A stretch of DNA of 42,274 bases from DTU018 sp964618175. GTDB taxonomy: Bacteria; Bacillota; Syntrophomonadia; Syntrophomonadales; Syntrophomonadaceae. Each line of letters starts with the position of its first letter. Positions within the stretch are counted from its first letter, which is position 1. Below the pieces are notes generated by a model. It saw nothing but the letters and a program-made list of their open reading frames with translations, searched no databases and had not been told where the DNA came from. Location: NCBI GenBank assembly GCA_964618175.1, contig CAZTZX010000008.1, positions 1-42,274 on the forward strand, written 5' to 3'. The translations under genes and the position numbers were made by a program. Positions 15,482-23,905 of this stretch are shown piece after piece.

Positions 15482-15664
15482 AGGTGGCGGAGAGCAAGAA
15501 GTCAAATACCTGTTTCAAGTCCACTAAGTTGTTTTAAGTGAATCAGTCAAAAGTAAAGCCTGTTTAGTTAGACCCTAGTTATTTCAAATAGATTCTTAGG
15601 CGGTTAACGTTTCGAGAGGTAGGAAGTTTCCTATAGCAAAATCAGTAAACCTTTCTCCGCCACC
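15482..15664 (+). ncRNA. Structured stand-alone RNA, candidate 6S RNA
   Basis: There is no ORF here. GGTGGCGGAGAG (15483-15494) pairs with the bases at 15653-15664 (11 perfect pairs plus one wobble), enclosing about 160 nt. Inside are an apical hairpin, CCTAG..CTTAGG (about 15574-15600), and a small hairpin, TAGGA/TCCTA (15620-15633), on the 3' side. A closing stem, an open middle with a 3'-side hairpin, an apical stem, about 183 nt and a promoter at the 5' end together match 6S RNA, which binds and regulates RNA polymerase. The sequence itself is not diagnostic. The alternative is an uncharacterised clostridial sRNA. Confidence 0.6.
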
Positions 15665-15678
15665 CCTAATAGACTAAG

Positions 15679-15706
15679 AAGATCGCTGTAAAAGCGATCT
15701 TTTTTT
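15679..15706 (+). terminator. Terminator of the RNA gene
   Basis: AAGATCGCT (15679-15687) and AGCGATCTT (15693-15701) form a perfect 9-bp stem with a GTAAA loop, then a run of T residues to 15706. It closes the transcript before the downstream SDR gene. Confidence 0.93.
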
Positions 15707-15780
15707 GTGTATTGGGGCAAATAGAGGAGAAGATGCAGGAGGCGGCGGCGGGCCTGTTTCTTCTCGTCGTAATTACGTAG

Positions 15781-15786
15781 TATAAT
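15781..15786 (+). promoter_or_regulatory. Candidate -10 for the FabG-like gene
   Basis: TATAAT, 84 bases before the SDR start and after the RNA gene's terminator. The -35 is poor (TTCTTC at 17 bp). Confidence 0.4.
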
Positions 15787-15869
15787 AATTGGAGAATTTC
15801 GATGGGAAGCAGGCGATGGCCGCAGTGCCAAACGGTCTGAGGCCTCATTTTGATGTTTAGGAGAGCAAG

Positions 15870-16625
15870 ATGATCAAGGGAAGCTTGCAGAATAAAGTGT
15901 GTCTTATTACTGGTTCCAGCCGAGGCATCGGAGCTGCCATTGCCAGGGCAGCAGCGGCCGAAGGAGCAGCGGTGGCAGTCAACTACCGTTCCTCCCAGCA
16001 GCAGGCGGAGTTACTGGTTGAGGAACTGCGAGACTTAGGAGCCCAGGCTTTGGCGGTTCAGGCGGATGTAGGATCATCCGGGGAGGTAGAAAAACTGTTT
16101 ATCTCGGTGGAACAGGCCTTGGGGCCGGTTGCTCTGCTGGTAAACAATGCGGGAACGTCCCTGCGAGAATTGGTCACTGATACCAGTGATGAACAGTGGG
16201 AGAGGGTCATTAAAACCAACTTAAAAGGTCCCTTTTTATGCTGTCGCCGAGCTCTGCCCTATATGATTCGCGCCCGTTGGGGAAGGATTGTTAACATAGC
16301 CTCCATATGGGGCTTGTTGGGTGCTTCCTGTGAGAGCGTTTATGCGGCCTCCAAAGGTGGGTTGATCCTTTTTACGAAATCACTGGCCCGAGAAGTAGCA
16401 TCGTGTGGAGTGACCGTGAATGCTCTGGCACCGGGACCGATAGGCACCGACATGCTGGCAGAAGAATTGACAGTTCAGGAATGTGAGGAACTGGCGGAGC
16501 AAGTACCGGTGGGCAGGTTGGGGAGTCCGGAAGATGTGGCGGCACTATGCGTGTTTCTTCTTTCTTCTGGAGCAAACTACATAAATGGTCAGGTTATACC
16601 GGTGGATGGCGGCTGGACTGCCTGA
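15870..16625 (+). CDS. FabG-like short-chain dehydrogenase/reductase
   Basis: A 251-aa classical SDR. The nucleotide-binding motif is TGSSRGIG (14-21), then NNAG (92-95), catalytic Asn117 (KTNLKG), Ser145, Tyr158 and Lys162 (YAASK), and a C-terminal GQVIPVDGGWTA. Arg40 after the second strand (NYRSS) favours NADPH. The annotation could be 3-oxoacyl-ACP reductase, or the closely similar YmfI-type EF-P 5-aminopentanone reductase; I cannot separate them, and no fatty-acid synthesis genes adjoin. AGGAG precedes the ATG. It follows the RNA gene. Confidence 0.88.
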   Translation: MIKGSLQNKVCLITGSSRGIGAAIARAAAAEGAAVAVNYRSSQQQAELLVEELRDLGAQALAVQADVGSSGEVEKLFISVEQALGPVALLVNNAGTSLRELVTDTSDEQWERVIKTNLKGPFLCCRRALPYMIRARWGRIVNIASIWGLLGASCESVYAASKGGLILFTKSLAREVASCGVTVNALAPGPIGTDMLAEELTVQECEELAEQVPVGRLGSPEDVAALCVFLLSSGANYINGQVIPVDGGWTA

Positions 16626-16667
16626 TGGTAAGGAAATAAGTAGTCTAAGCAGAAAGGGGCTAATTAT

Positions 16668-16772
16668 TTGCAGCAACGTACATTGGGATTATCAGCTTCG
16701 GTAGTAGCTATTGGCACTTGGGCTATAGGAGGCTGGCGCAGCGGCTATCACCGATTTGGTCAACAAATTTAG
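16668..16772 (+). pseudogene. N-terminal remnant of an aldo/keto reductase
   Basis: A TTG start 8 nt after AAAGGGG opens 34 codons beginning LQQRTLGLSASVVAIGTWAI, followed by GGW. This is the standard aldo/keto reductase beginning (RTLG.s...v..iglGtW.iGGW). It then runs into YHRFGQQI and a TAG, with no further reductase sequence downstream. The remaining roughly 280 residues are absent, so the gene was truncated by deletion. The intact ribosome binding site suggests a recent event. It lies between the SDR and HAD genes. Confidence 0.65.
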
Positions 16773-16835
16773 TTTGTAAACAGGTTATGGGGCCAGGCCA
16801 TAGAAGCGTTCTGACCCCTAAGGGAGGACGTTCTA

Positions 16836-17543
16836 ATGCCAAATTATGATCTCGTTTTATTTGATTTGGACGGGACTTTGACCGATCCCTGGGAAGGCAT
16901 TACTAAATCGGTTCAATATGCGCTGGCTAAAATAGGTATTAAGGAGCCGGATCGCGACAAGCTGACTGCCTTCATTGGCCCACCGCTGGTAGAATCATTT
17001 GAGCATTTTTACCATTTAAGCCCAGAGCAGGCCTGGTTGGCTGTGCAGTATTATCGCGAGTACTTCTCCGAATATGGATTGTATGAAAATCGGGTGTACG
17101 AGGGTATACCAGAACTCCTGCAGGCTCTCAATGACCGCCAGATACCCCTGGGGGTGGCTACCTCCAAGCCCACCCTTTATTCAGCGACCATTCTTCACCA
17201 TTTTGATCTCAACAAGTATTTCCGGGTAGTAGTGGGCAGCAATATGGACGGTTCCCGGGTGCTAAAGGCGGAGGTAATTGCGTCCAGTATCAAACCCTTT
17301 GACAGAGGCAGTCAGGTGCTCATGGTCGGGGATCGTCGCCATGATATTGAAGGAGCGCGCAGTAATGAAATCGATTCAGTAGCAGTGGCCTATGGTTATG
17401 GAACGGTGGATGAACTCCAGCAAGCACAGCCTACCTATTTGGTACATACGGTGGAGGAATTAGCCCAACTGTTGCTGGGAAAATTGAACCAGAATTGTGA
17501 TGCTGATGCAAGCGGGATGATTAATGTGAAGGTGCGGGAGTAG
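16836..17543 (+). CDS. HAD-superfamily phosphatase, phosphoglycolate-phosphatase-like
   Basis: A 235-aa HAD hydrolase. Motif I is FDLDGTLTD with Asp10 (nucleophile) and Asp12. An alpha-helical cap covers about 18-85. Motif II is ATSKP, motif III is the Lys in VLKAEVI, and motif IV is VGDRRHDIEGAR. It resembles Gph/PGP-like HADs such as YfnB and PpaX; the substrate is not predictable. GGGAGG lies before the ATG. The last 15 residues are not part of the fold. It is convergent with the MBL-fold gene across a palindrome. Confidence 0.9.
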   Translation: MPNYDLVLFDLDGTLTDPWEGITKSVQYALAKIGIKEPDRDKLTAFIGPPLVESFEHFYHLSPEQAWLAVQYYREYFSEYGLYENRVYEGIPELLQALNDRQIPLGVATSKPTLYSATILHHFDLNKYFRVVVGSNMDGSRVLKAEVIASSIKPFDRGSQVLMVGDRRHDIEGARSNEIDSVAVAYGYGTVDELQQAQPTYLVHTVEELAQLLLGKLNQNCDADASGMINVKVRE

Positions 17544-17582
17544 ATGGATATTTTCATCCGTTATCCTGTGGTAAGCCCGCTC

Positions 17583-17604
17583 GGGTCGGCACGGAGACCG
17601 ACCC
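17583..17604. repeat. GC-rich palindrome between convergent genes
   Basis: GGGTCGG (17583-17589) and CCGACCC (17598-17604) flank an 8-nt loop. Similar GGTCGG..CCGACC hairpins are dispersed between genes in many Firmicutes. There is no T-run, but its position suits a two-way transcription barrier. Confidence 0.5.
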
Positions 17605-17651
17605 CTACCAGTCCAGACCGCAGATGCAAGAAAGAACTGTCCCCTCTTGCA

Positions 17652-18530
17652 TCAGTAGTAGTGACCGTTATCGCAGATAACCTGGCCATTTTCCACCAGG
17701 TAGTCCAGATGGATCATGTCCATGACATATTCGTAGAGCAGAAATATCTCTTGGGGAGGCGGCAACTTCTGATAGCAGGGTAGGCAGCGGGATATGTCTG
17801 GCAGAGTATGGTGCCCGCGGCGAATGCAGTCTAAAATACGCTCTTGCCGATAAAGGATAATATCCCGGTACGCTTTGAGGCGGGTCGGGACTTTTTCTTT
17901 TATAATTGCCTGTCCGTGACCGCTGACCACAAAACCAGGTTTCAATTCCAGCAAGCGGTCAATCGAGTTGAGTAAATCAGCAATGCTACAGTTAAGGTTG
18001 CCATACCAAGGGCCAAAAGTGGAGAGATCTAAGTCGGCTGTAAAAACAAAGTCCTGCTCCGGAAAGAAGAATCCGCAGTGCCCGGCGGAGTGCCCGGGCA
18101 GATGCATGACCTGGGTCTGAACATGGCCAAAGTCAAAAATCTGCCCATCCTGAATGTGACCGGTCACCGTGATGGGGCGATAGTGGATGGCATCCATGTA
18201 AAGCTTATGTAGACGCTTGTCCGGAACTAACTGATGAAAACCGAACTCCTCCAGATAGATATCGGCTGATTCGGCCATGGGCTGATCTGCGGGGTGCATG
18301 AGAACCTCGCCGGTGTTGAGATGGGGGGTAAGAAAACAGTGATCCAGGTGTCCGTGCGACTGCAGCAGTAGATCTATAGGTCGAGACTTGAGAAACTCGC
18401 GGCCGTCATCGGGGGGACTGGAATCAATTAAGCCGGTACGATCATCATCGATCCACACACAATTGCAGTAAGGAAACTGAAACCGCGGCAATTCCAGTAC
18501 GGTTATGCGATGAAAAAGCTTATGAATCAA
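17652..18530 (-). CDS. Metallo-beta-lactamase-fold hydrolase
   Basis: An MBL-fold protein with the full metal site: SHGHLDH (HxHxDH), HLPGHSAGH, FTADLDL (bridging Asp) and VSGHGQ. The C-terminal third carries a helical extension with CLPCYQ and several His. I set the start at TTG 18530 because GGGGGAGGGG lies 9 nt upstream. The ATG at 18551 would lie almost at the transcription start set by TATAAT (about 18565-18560, minus strand) and lacks a ribosome binding site. The family includes glyoxalase II and other thioester or phosphodiester hydrolases; the substrate is unknown. Confidence 0.85.
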   Translation of the reverse strand: MIHKLFHRITVLELPRFQFPYCNCVWIDDDRTGLIDSSPPDDGREFLKSRPIDLLLQSHGHLDHCFLTPHLNTGEVLMHPADQPMAESADIYLEEFGFHQLVPDKRLHKLYMDAIHYRPITVTGHIQDGQIFDFGHVQTQVMHLPGHSAGHCGFFFPEQDFVFTADLDLSTFGPWYGNLNCSIADLLNSIDRLLELKPGFVVSGHGQAIIKEKVPTRLKAYRDIILYRQERILDCIRRGHHTLPDISRCLPCYQKLPPPQEIFLLYEYVMDMIHLDYLVENGQVICDNGHYY

Positions 18531-18608
18531 CTGGCCCGACCCCTCCCCCATTTAAACTTCATTATACTATATACAACAAACCCGGGGAAAGTACCGGCTG
18601 GGAAGCTA

Positions 18609-20075
18609 TCAATAGGCACTAGCCAAAGGCTGATCGGCGCCGTTAGCTGGGGTAGGGGTGTTGCTCTGCAGCATTTTACGTTCCATATAGAAGCGATCTG
18701 ACAGGGGATCATATTTAATGGTATCCGCGGCGGTGGGGCCCTGGCCTGGACGGATATACAGGATAATAGCCGAATAGGGAACTACCTCATCAGTGTATAG
18801 GCCTCGCACTCCCGCTGCTCCAGATGAACCGGGATTAAGTAGTACTGCATCCTCAGTAAACTCGATATTCTGTTGGTGAGTATGGCCGGTGGCGATCAGG
18901 GGGTAAGTGCCAGCTAGCTGTCGGGCCACGCGGGGATTGTGAACTACCACCAAGTCTACTTCCTGTTCAGGCGGGTTTTGTAATAACATGTCCGCCTGTT
19001 GGTCTAAGAGCTTATTCCATTCGGTCGGATCAATAGCTACTTCTGCTCCTGAAGAAAGGGGATCAGCGTTGCCGAATATATTCAATCCACCTACCTTAAC
19101 CACTTGGCCATCAAGAATGATGCTGTTTTTCATACTGTCTACAAACGCAATGGTCTCAGCTGAGTCATGATTGCCGGGAACAAAAATGTAAGGCAGGTCT
19201 ATTTCAGCTAGACCCTCGGCCAGATGCGTTTCCAGGGGAGTTCCCAAATCAGTTAGATCACCGGCATCGATAACCAGATCGACCCGGAAATTGCGGGCCA
19301 AGGCCTTAATAAATTCGACTCCTACCGGGTTGGATTGAAGATCGCTGACCAGCAATACTTTAACGGTATCATCTTGCTGTTCGGGGTCACCCAGGATAGA
19401 TAAGCTGTTGACACTAGAGAAAAGCTGACGGATATTACCCACCAATAAGTCAGTCTGGTCTGCCATTTCATCTAGACGGCTCAATAATTCGTCAGGCTCA
19501 GGAATTATCTCGGTTGCCAGCGATATCACTCCGGTATAATGTGGCTCGCGAAAAGCCTGAACATCATAGGTTTTAAGGCCATATCCCAGTAACGCAGCAA
19601 ATATCAGCGTGCCGAATATCGCCGCCCCTATAGCATTGTGGATCCGGGGTCTCCAAAAAGCGATCACCAACACCAATGCACCGGCAAAGGCTGCTCCCAA
19701 TTGTTGCCAGGCGAAACCATAGAGGTGACGGGGCAAATTTTCCCGCAGGTTGGTCAAAAACCTGATGCCGTCTCCTTGGGGGGACAAGATTTTTTCGGCC
19801 AGGTCGGTGCCAATATATTGAAGCTGTATGCGAAAAACTAAAGGTGCCTCATGGGTAGAAGCGGATATGGTGCCGAGAGGAGCTAGATGAATAATCGTCT
19901 CACCGTGCCAGCTGGGTTTAATGGACATGCTTAACGATAGTCCTTCTACATCGTAAGCAGCAGTGCCCAGCAGGTAAACACCTAAGAAAGCACCTGTCAT
20001 TGCGGTAGCAAGAACCATGATAATCAAGAGAATACGTAAATAGGGTTGGTTAGGCCGGTGCAGAAGTTTTAGCAT
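18609..20075 (-). CDS. Membrane-anchored metallophosphoesterase
   Basis: About 488 aa from the ATG at 20075 (GGGGAG upstream). There is an N-terminal helix (about 13-37), an extracytoplasmic stretch and two more helices (about 125-165). The C-terminal calcineurin-like phosphoesterase domain has DAGDLTD, PGNHD, VVHNP and GHTHQQ. Motif I, normally DxH, reads SDLQSN, with Gln in place of His. That may alter one metal site. It is probably a phosphodiesterase or phosphatase at the membrane; the substrate is unknown. It is divergent from the GH18 gene. Confidence 0.85.
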   Translation of the reverse strand: MLKLLHRPNQPYLRILLIIMVLATAMTGAFLGVYLLGTAAYDVEGLSLSMSIKPSWHGETIIHLAPLGTISASTHEAPLVFRIQLQYIGTDLAEKILSPQGDGIRFLTNLRENLPRHLYGFAWQQLGAAFAGALVLVIAFWRPRIHNAIGAAIFGTLIFAALLGYGLKTYDVQAFREPHYTGVISLATEIIPEPDELLSRLDEMADQTDLLVGNIRQLFSSVNSLSILGDPEQQDDTVKVLLVSDLQSNPVGVEFIKALARNFRVDLVIDAGDLTDLGTPLETHLAEGLAEIDLPYIFVPGNHDSAETIAFVDSMKNSIILDGQVVKVGGLNIFGNADPLSSGAEVAIDPTEWNKLLDQQADMLLQNPPEQEVDLVVVHNPRVARQLAGTYPLIATGHTHQQNIEFTEDAVLLNPGSSGAAGVRGLYTDEVVPYSAIILYIRPGQGPTAADTIKYDPLSDRFYMERKMLQSNTPTPANGADQPLASAY

Positions 20076-20212
20076 GAATATCTCCCCAGGATTATTTATG
20101 TATGGCCTGACCAAATGTACAGATTTATTGTATCATCTATATGGAGTCATATCTGCTGACATCTTATTCCAAAGAAGGTATTGATGCAGAGGATGTTATT
20201 AAGGAGGTCGCC

Positions 20213-21466
20213 ATGATAAAAAGATGGCTTAGTGTGTTGCTTTATACTGCCGCATTTTGCCTGCTACTTGTGCAACCAACGCAAGCGGCTGATGCGGTTC
20301 AGGTTGACTTGAATGGTCTACCCGTGGAATTTGATACCCCGGCAATTATACATAACGATCGAGTGATGGTGCCTTTTAGGGGGTTGGCTGAGTTACTAGA
20401 TGTAGAAGTTAACTGGCTGGCTGGTAACCAGACAGTAGTGGCTGATTCCCCTAAATTTCAGGTGAGGTTGCAGGTGGGGAATTCGACGGCTTATCAGAAC
20501 AGCACCGCGGTTGAGCTTGATGCACCCCCGCTGCTTACCGGGGGGAGAGTTCTGGTGCCCTTGCGATTCTTCAGCGAAGCCTTCGGCTGTCAGGTGGCCT
20601 GGACGCCAGAGGACGACCAGGTCAGTCTGATATCACCCCCAAAAGCTATGGAGGTATTAGGTTATTATGCTCTGGGGGATAAGACCAGTAGTAGCTGGGA
20701 AGATTTATTCGGAAAGCCTTATCCCAAGAGAGGTATAGGTCATACCGATCTGGTTAGTTGTGTAGCCCTGGGGTGGTTTAGTCTGGATGAAGATGGCAAT
20801 TTGCTGACGAAAAGCCGGACTGGCTGGCAAAGACCGGACGGATGGGAAGATGTTTTGGTCTCAACCCATTCCAGAGGGATGAGCAATGAAATGACCATAC
20901 ATATGGTTAACGGCCAGAACGAGATCACCGCTTTGTTGAATGACCCGGATGCCAGTCAGCGGGCGGTTGACCAAATCTGCGCTGAGGCGGATCATTATGA
21001 TGGAGTCAACCTGGATCTGGAGGGCTTGGGATTATCAGCCCGGGGAACAGAACTGCAGGAGATAAGAAATAACTACACCGCTTTCGCGACTATGCTGGCC
21101 AAACGGCTACACCAGGAGGAGAAAACCCTAAGCCTTTCGTTGCATGCACCCAATAGCAGCTATCGGGGATATGATTATGCGGCCCTAGGAGCAGTCGCCG
21201 ATAAGCTTATTATCATGGCTTACGATTATGGCCCTAAACCGGAACCGTTGACCATGGTAAAGGAGGCAATCGAGAGAACTCTGAGCCAGGTTCCGGCTCA
21301 AAAAGTTATGCTGGGTATTAGTGTACCATCAGAAGATGCTCGCAGTGCTGCCCTAAAAGTAGAACTTGCCAAAAGGTATGATTTACAGGGAATTGCCTTG
21401 TGGCGGCTGGGCCTGCTGGATAATAGTATGTGGAACTCATTATCCTCGCGGATCGTCTCCGAATAA
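20213..21466 (+). CDS. Secreted GH18-family hydrolase with copper-amine-oxidase-N-like domain
   Basis: 417 aa from the ATG at 20213 (AAGGAGG upstream; longer frames lack a site). There is a signal peptide (1-25). A 'copper amine oxidase N-terminal' stalk domain with two repeats (NDRVMVPFRGLAELL, 48-62; GGRVLVPLRFFSEAFG, 110-125) follows. Then comes a GH18 barrel (about 145-415) with the catalytic motif DGVNLDLEG (Asp263, Asp268, Glu270). It resembles YaaH/YdhD-type enzymes of the spore or cell wall that cleave N-acetylglucosamine linkages; the real substrate is unproven. It ends in a terminator. Confidence 0.9.
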   Translation: MIKRWLSVLLYTAAFCLLLVQPTQAADAVQVDLNGLPVEFDTPAIIHNDRVMVPFRGLAELLDVEVNWLAGNQTVVADSPKFQVRLQVGNSTAYQNSTAVELDAPPLLTGGRVLVPLRFFSEAFGCQVAWTPEDDQVSLISPPKAMEVLGYYALGDKTSSSWEDLFGKPYPKRGIGHTDLVSCVALGWFSLDEDGNLLTKSRTGWQRPDGWEDVLVSTHSRGMSNEMTIHMVNGQNEITALLNDPDASQRAVDQICAEADHYDGVNLDLEGLGLSARGTELQEIRNNYTAFATMLAKRLHQEEKTLSLSLHAPNSSYRGYDYAALGAVADKLIIMAYDYGPKPEPLTMVKEAIERTLSQVPAQKVMLGISVPSEDARSAALKVELAKRYDLQGIALWRLGLLDNSMWNSLSSRIVSE

Positions 21467-21497
21467 CCAAGAACTTGTAGATAATTTACTGAAAAAA

Positions 21498-21526
21498 GTA
21501 GGCGCCGACAGGTGCCTGCTTTTTTT
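21498..21526 (+). terminator. Terminator after the GH18 gene
   Basis: GTAGGCGCC (21498-21506) pairs with GGTGCCTGC (21511-21519) with two G-U pairs, then seven T residues. Confidence 0.88.
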
Positions 21527-21632
21527 GGCTGAGAAGGGATGTCGACCCAAGGCGACGAATATATTTGGAAGAATATTTATTAAATTTACTTTTGCGTTAC
21601 AATTCGCAGAAGTCAATAACTTGGGGGGATAA

Positions 21633-22979
21633 GTGGTGTATCAACAAGAGTATCAGCGTAAACGGGTATCAGCGGAGGAAGCAGTTAAAGTTGTAAAGTC
21701 GGGGGATATTGTCGACTATGGTTTTTTCAATGGCAAACCAACTGTCTGTGATATTGCCCTGGCAAACCGTAAAGACGAACTGCAGGATGTGCAAGTGTTT
21801 TGTGCGGTAACCATACCGCCAGTACCGGAAGTGGCCAAGTTAAGAGGGAATTTTATCTACATGGACTGGCAGTTCAGCAAAGTTGCTCGGGTACTGCAGT
21901 CTAATTACGAACTGTGTTATTACTCACCTATTCTGTACCATCAGGCACCCAATTTATATCGTGATGCAATTGCGCCACATCGCAATGTGGCTATCTCCCG
22001 GGTATGCCCTATGGATAAGTGGGGATATTTTAACCTGGGACCGCAGAACTCTGAAACTATGGCTAACATGGAAGTAGCCGACTATGTTATAGTTGAAGTC
22101 AACAAAAATATGCCAGTCTGTTTAGGTGGCGCTGAAGAATCAGTGCATATTTCTCAGGTAGACTATATTGTTGAGGCTCCTGATGATGATGTTTTAATGG
22201 ATGTTCCCGGAGCAGAACCGACTGAAGTTGACAAACAGATCGCTAATCACGTAATGAAGTTTATCCAAGATGGTTCTTGCATTCAATTGGGTATAGGAGG
22301 TATGCCCAATGCAGTGGGCAAGGCCATAGCCGCCTCGGACTTAAAAAACCTGGGTGGTCATACGGAAATGTTTGTTGATGCTTATGTAGACATGATAGAG
22401 TCAGGCCGCATGAATGGGTCGGTAAAGAACATTGACCGGCACCGGGTGGGTTACACGTTCGCTATCGGCAGTCAACGCATGTACGATTTTATGAACATGA
22501 ATCCGGGTCTGGCTTCTTACCCGGTGGATTATACCAATGATCCCCGGGTGATCCAAAGGCTCGACAACTTTGTTTCTATTAATAATGCAGTGGAAGTGGA
22601 TCTGTATTCGCAGGTAAATGCTGAAAGCAACGATACTACCCAGATTTCAGGTAATGGAGGCATGTGGGATTTCGTTCTGGGGGCGCAGTGGTCCCAAAAC
22701 GGCAAAAGTTTTATATGCTTGTCTTCCACCTTCACTGACAGTGAAGGCCGCATGCAGTCGCGTATAGTGCCGACGTTTGCACCAGCTTCTATCACCACTA
22801 TTCCCAGACAAATGGTGGATTACATTGTTACTGAGTATGGAGCAGTGGGCCTGAGGGCCAAGCCGACCTGGCAAAGGGCTGAAGAACTGATCTCCATCGC
22901 TCATCCGGACTTTCGTGATGAACTTATCAAACAAGCAGCTAAATTGAAACTATGGCGGCGCACCAACAAAATCGAGTAA
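21633..22979 (+). CDS. Butyryl-CoA:acetate CoA-transferase family
   Basis: A 448-aa class I CoA-transferase of the acetyl-CoA hydrolase/transferase family. The GIGGMPNAV loop (221-229) and HTEMFVDA, with Glu245, carry the likely covalent glutamate; SGNGGMWDFVLGA (339-351) forms the CoA site. The C-terminal WQRAEELISIAHPDFRDELI ending in WRRTNK resembles, from memory, But of Roseburia and relatives rather than 4-hydroxybutyrate transferases. In a syntroph it would activate butyrate with acetyl-CoA at the start of beta-oxidation (inference). GTG 21633 or 21636; GGGGGG lies 4-7 nt upstream. It converges on the SDR gene. Confidence 0.9.
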   Translation: MVYQQEYQRKRVSAEEAVKVVKSGDIVDYGFFNGKPTVCDIALANRKDELQDVQVFCAVTIPPVPEVAKLRGNFIYMDWQFSKVARVLQSNYELCYYSPILYHQAPNLYRDAIAPHRNVAISRVCPMDKWGYFNLGPQNSETMANMEVADYVIVEVNKNMPVCLGGAEESVHISQVDYIVEAPDDDVLMDVPGAEPTEVDKQIANHVMKFIQDGSCIQLGIGGMPNAVGKAIAASDLKNLGGHTEMFVDAYVDMIESGRMNGSVKNIDRHRVGYTFAIGSQRMYDFMNMNPGLASYPVDYTNDPRVIQRLDNFVSINNAVEVDLYSQVNAESNDTTQISGNGGMWDFVLGAQWSQNGKSFICLSSTFTDSEGRMQSRIVPTFAPASITTIPRQMVDYIVTEYGAVGLRAKPTWQRAEELISIAHPDFRDELIKQAAKLKLWRRTNKIE

Positions 22980-23001
22980 TCATTTAATACAGAGGAACAA
23001 G

Positions 23002-23030
23002 AAAAGCCCACCCTAACCGGGTGGGCTTTT
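23002..23030. terminator. Bidirectional terminator between CoA-transferase and SDR genes
   Basis: AAAAGCCCACCC (23002-23013) and GGGTGGGCTTTT (23019-23030) form a perfect 12-bp stem with a TAACC loop. The A-run and T-run make it work in both directions, as expected between convergent genes. Confidence 0.95.
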
Positions 23031-23051
23031 AAGTATAAGATAACGATCGAT

Positions 23052-23816
23052 TTATTTGGGAGCCATCCGGATAGCGCCGTCCAGACGAATGGTTTCGGCG
23101 TTGAGGAAAGTATTTTCTACGATAGCTTGCACCAGATGTGCGAATTCTTCAGGTTCACCAAGTCTCTGAGGCATCGGAATAGATGCAGCCAGGGAATCAC
23201 GAGCGGCCTGAGGCAGCTGAGCCAGCATTGGTGTATTGAATGTTCCAGGAGCTATAGTGTTTACACGAATAAAATGTCTGGAAAGGTCGCGAGCGATGGG
23301 GAGAGTCATAGCATGTACGCCGCCTTTGGTTGCGGAGTAAGCAGCCTGACCGATCTGCCCGTCGAAAGCAGCTACAGAAGCTACGTTAATGATAACACCT
23401 TTTTCGCCATCTTCGAGTTCGTTCTTGTCCATTTGGAAAGCAGCATTACTGAGCATATTAAATGCGCCTACCAGGTTGACGTCTACAACCATCTTGAACC
23501 AATCAATGTTCCAGGGGCCATCCTTGTTAAAGGTACGTCCTGCACTGCCCATACCAGCATTGTTGACCAGAATATTCAAAGCTCCAAACTTGTCAACAGC
23601 AGCCTTGATAGCAGCTTTCACATCATCGGTGGAAGTAACATTGCACTTAACAAAAATAGCTTTGTCACCCAATTTGGCGGCCAGGGCATTGCCTTTTTCT
23701 TCATTGAGGTCAGCAATGACCACGTTGGCTCCAGCACCATGCAGGCGAACTACGGCAGCTTCGCCTAGACCTGATGCGCCGCCGGTTACGATAGCAGTTT
23801 TTCCAGCGATCTTCAT
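23052..23816 (-). CDS. Type II 3-hydroxyacyl-CoA dehydrogenase-like SDR (HSD10-like)
   Basis: A 254-aa SDR with TGGASGLG (11-18), Asp36 after strand 2 (NAD preference), NNAG (85-88), and Ser147, Tyr160, Lys164 (AAYSATKGG). An insertion, DKNELEDGEKGVIINVASV, and the ending IRLDGAIRM are typical of the 3-hydroxyacyl-CoA/2-methyl-3-hydroxybutyryl-CoA dehydrogenase type II (HSD17B10) group. The likely reaction is oxidation of 3-hydroxyacyl-CoA with NAD in beta-oxidation. That suits the convergent CoA-transferase, although they do not share an operon. AAGGG lies before the ATG; a long palindrome lies upstream. Confidence 0.87.
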   Translation of the reverse strand: MKIAGKTAIVTGGASGLGEAAVVRLHGAGANVVIADLNEEKGNALAAKLGDKAIFVKCNVTSTDDVKAAIKAAVDKFGALNILVNNAGMGSAGRTFNKDGPWNIDWFKMVVDVNLVGAFNMLSNAAFQMDKNELEDGEKGVIINVASVAAFDGQIGQAAYSATKGGVHAMTLPIARDLSRHFIRVNTIAPGTFNTPMLAQLPQAARDSLAASIPMPQRLGEPEEFAHLVQAIVENTFLNAETIRLDGAIRMAPK

Positions 23817-23905
23817 ACTATCCCTTCACTCCTTTAAATTTTATTGAGGTAAGAGTGTAAAAAGGGGTTATTTTCACCCGCCCTTATCCACATCTCTTAT
23901 CCGCA

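Noticed and set aside
23127..23768. 213-codon open frame on the plus strand
   Set aside because: It is fully antisense to the HSD10-like SDR, whose catalytic motifs are intact; this frame has no ribosome binding site or recognisable domain.
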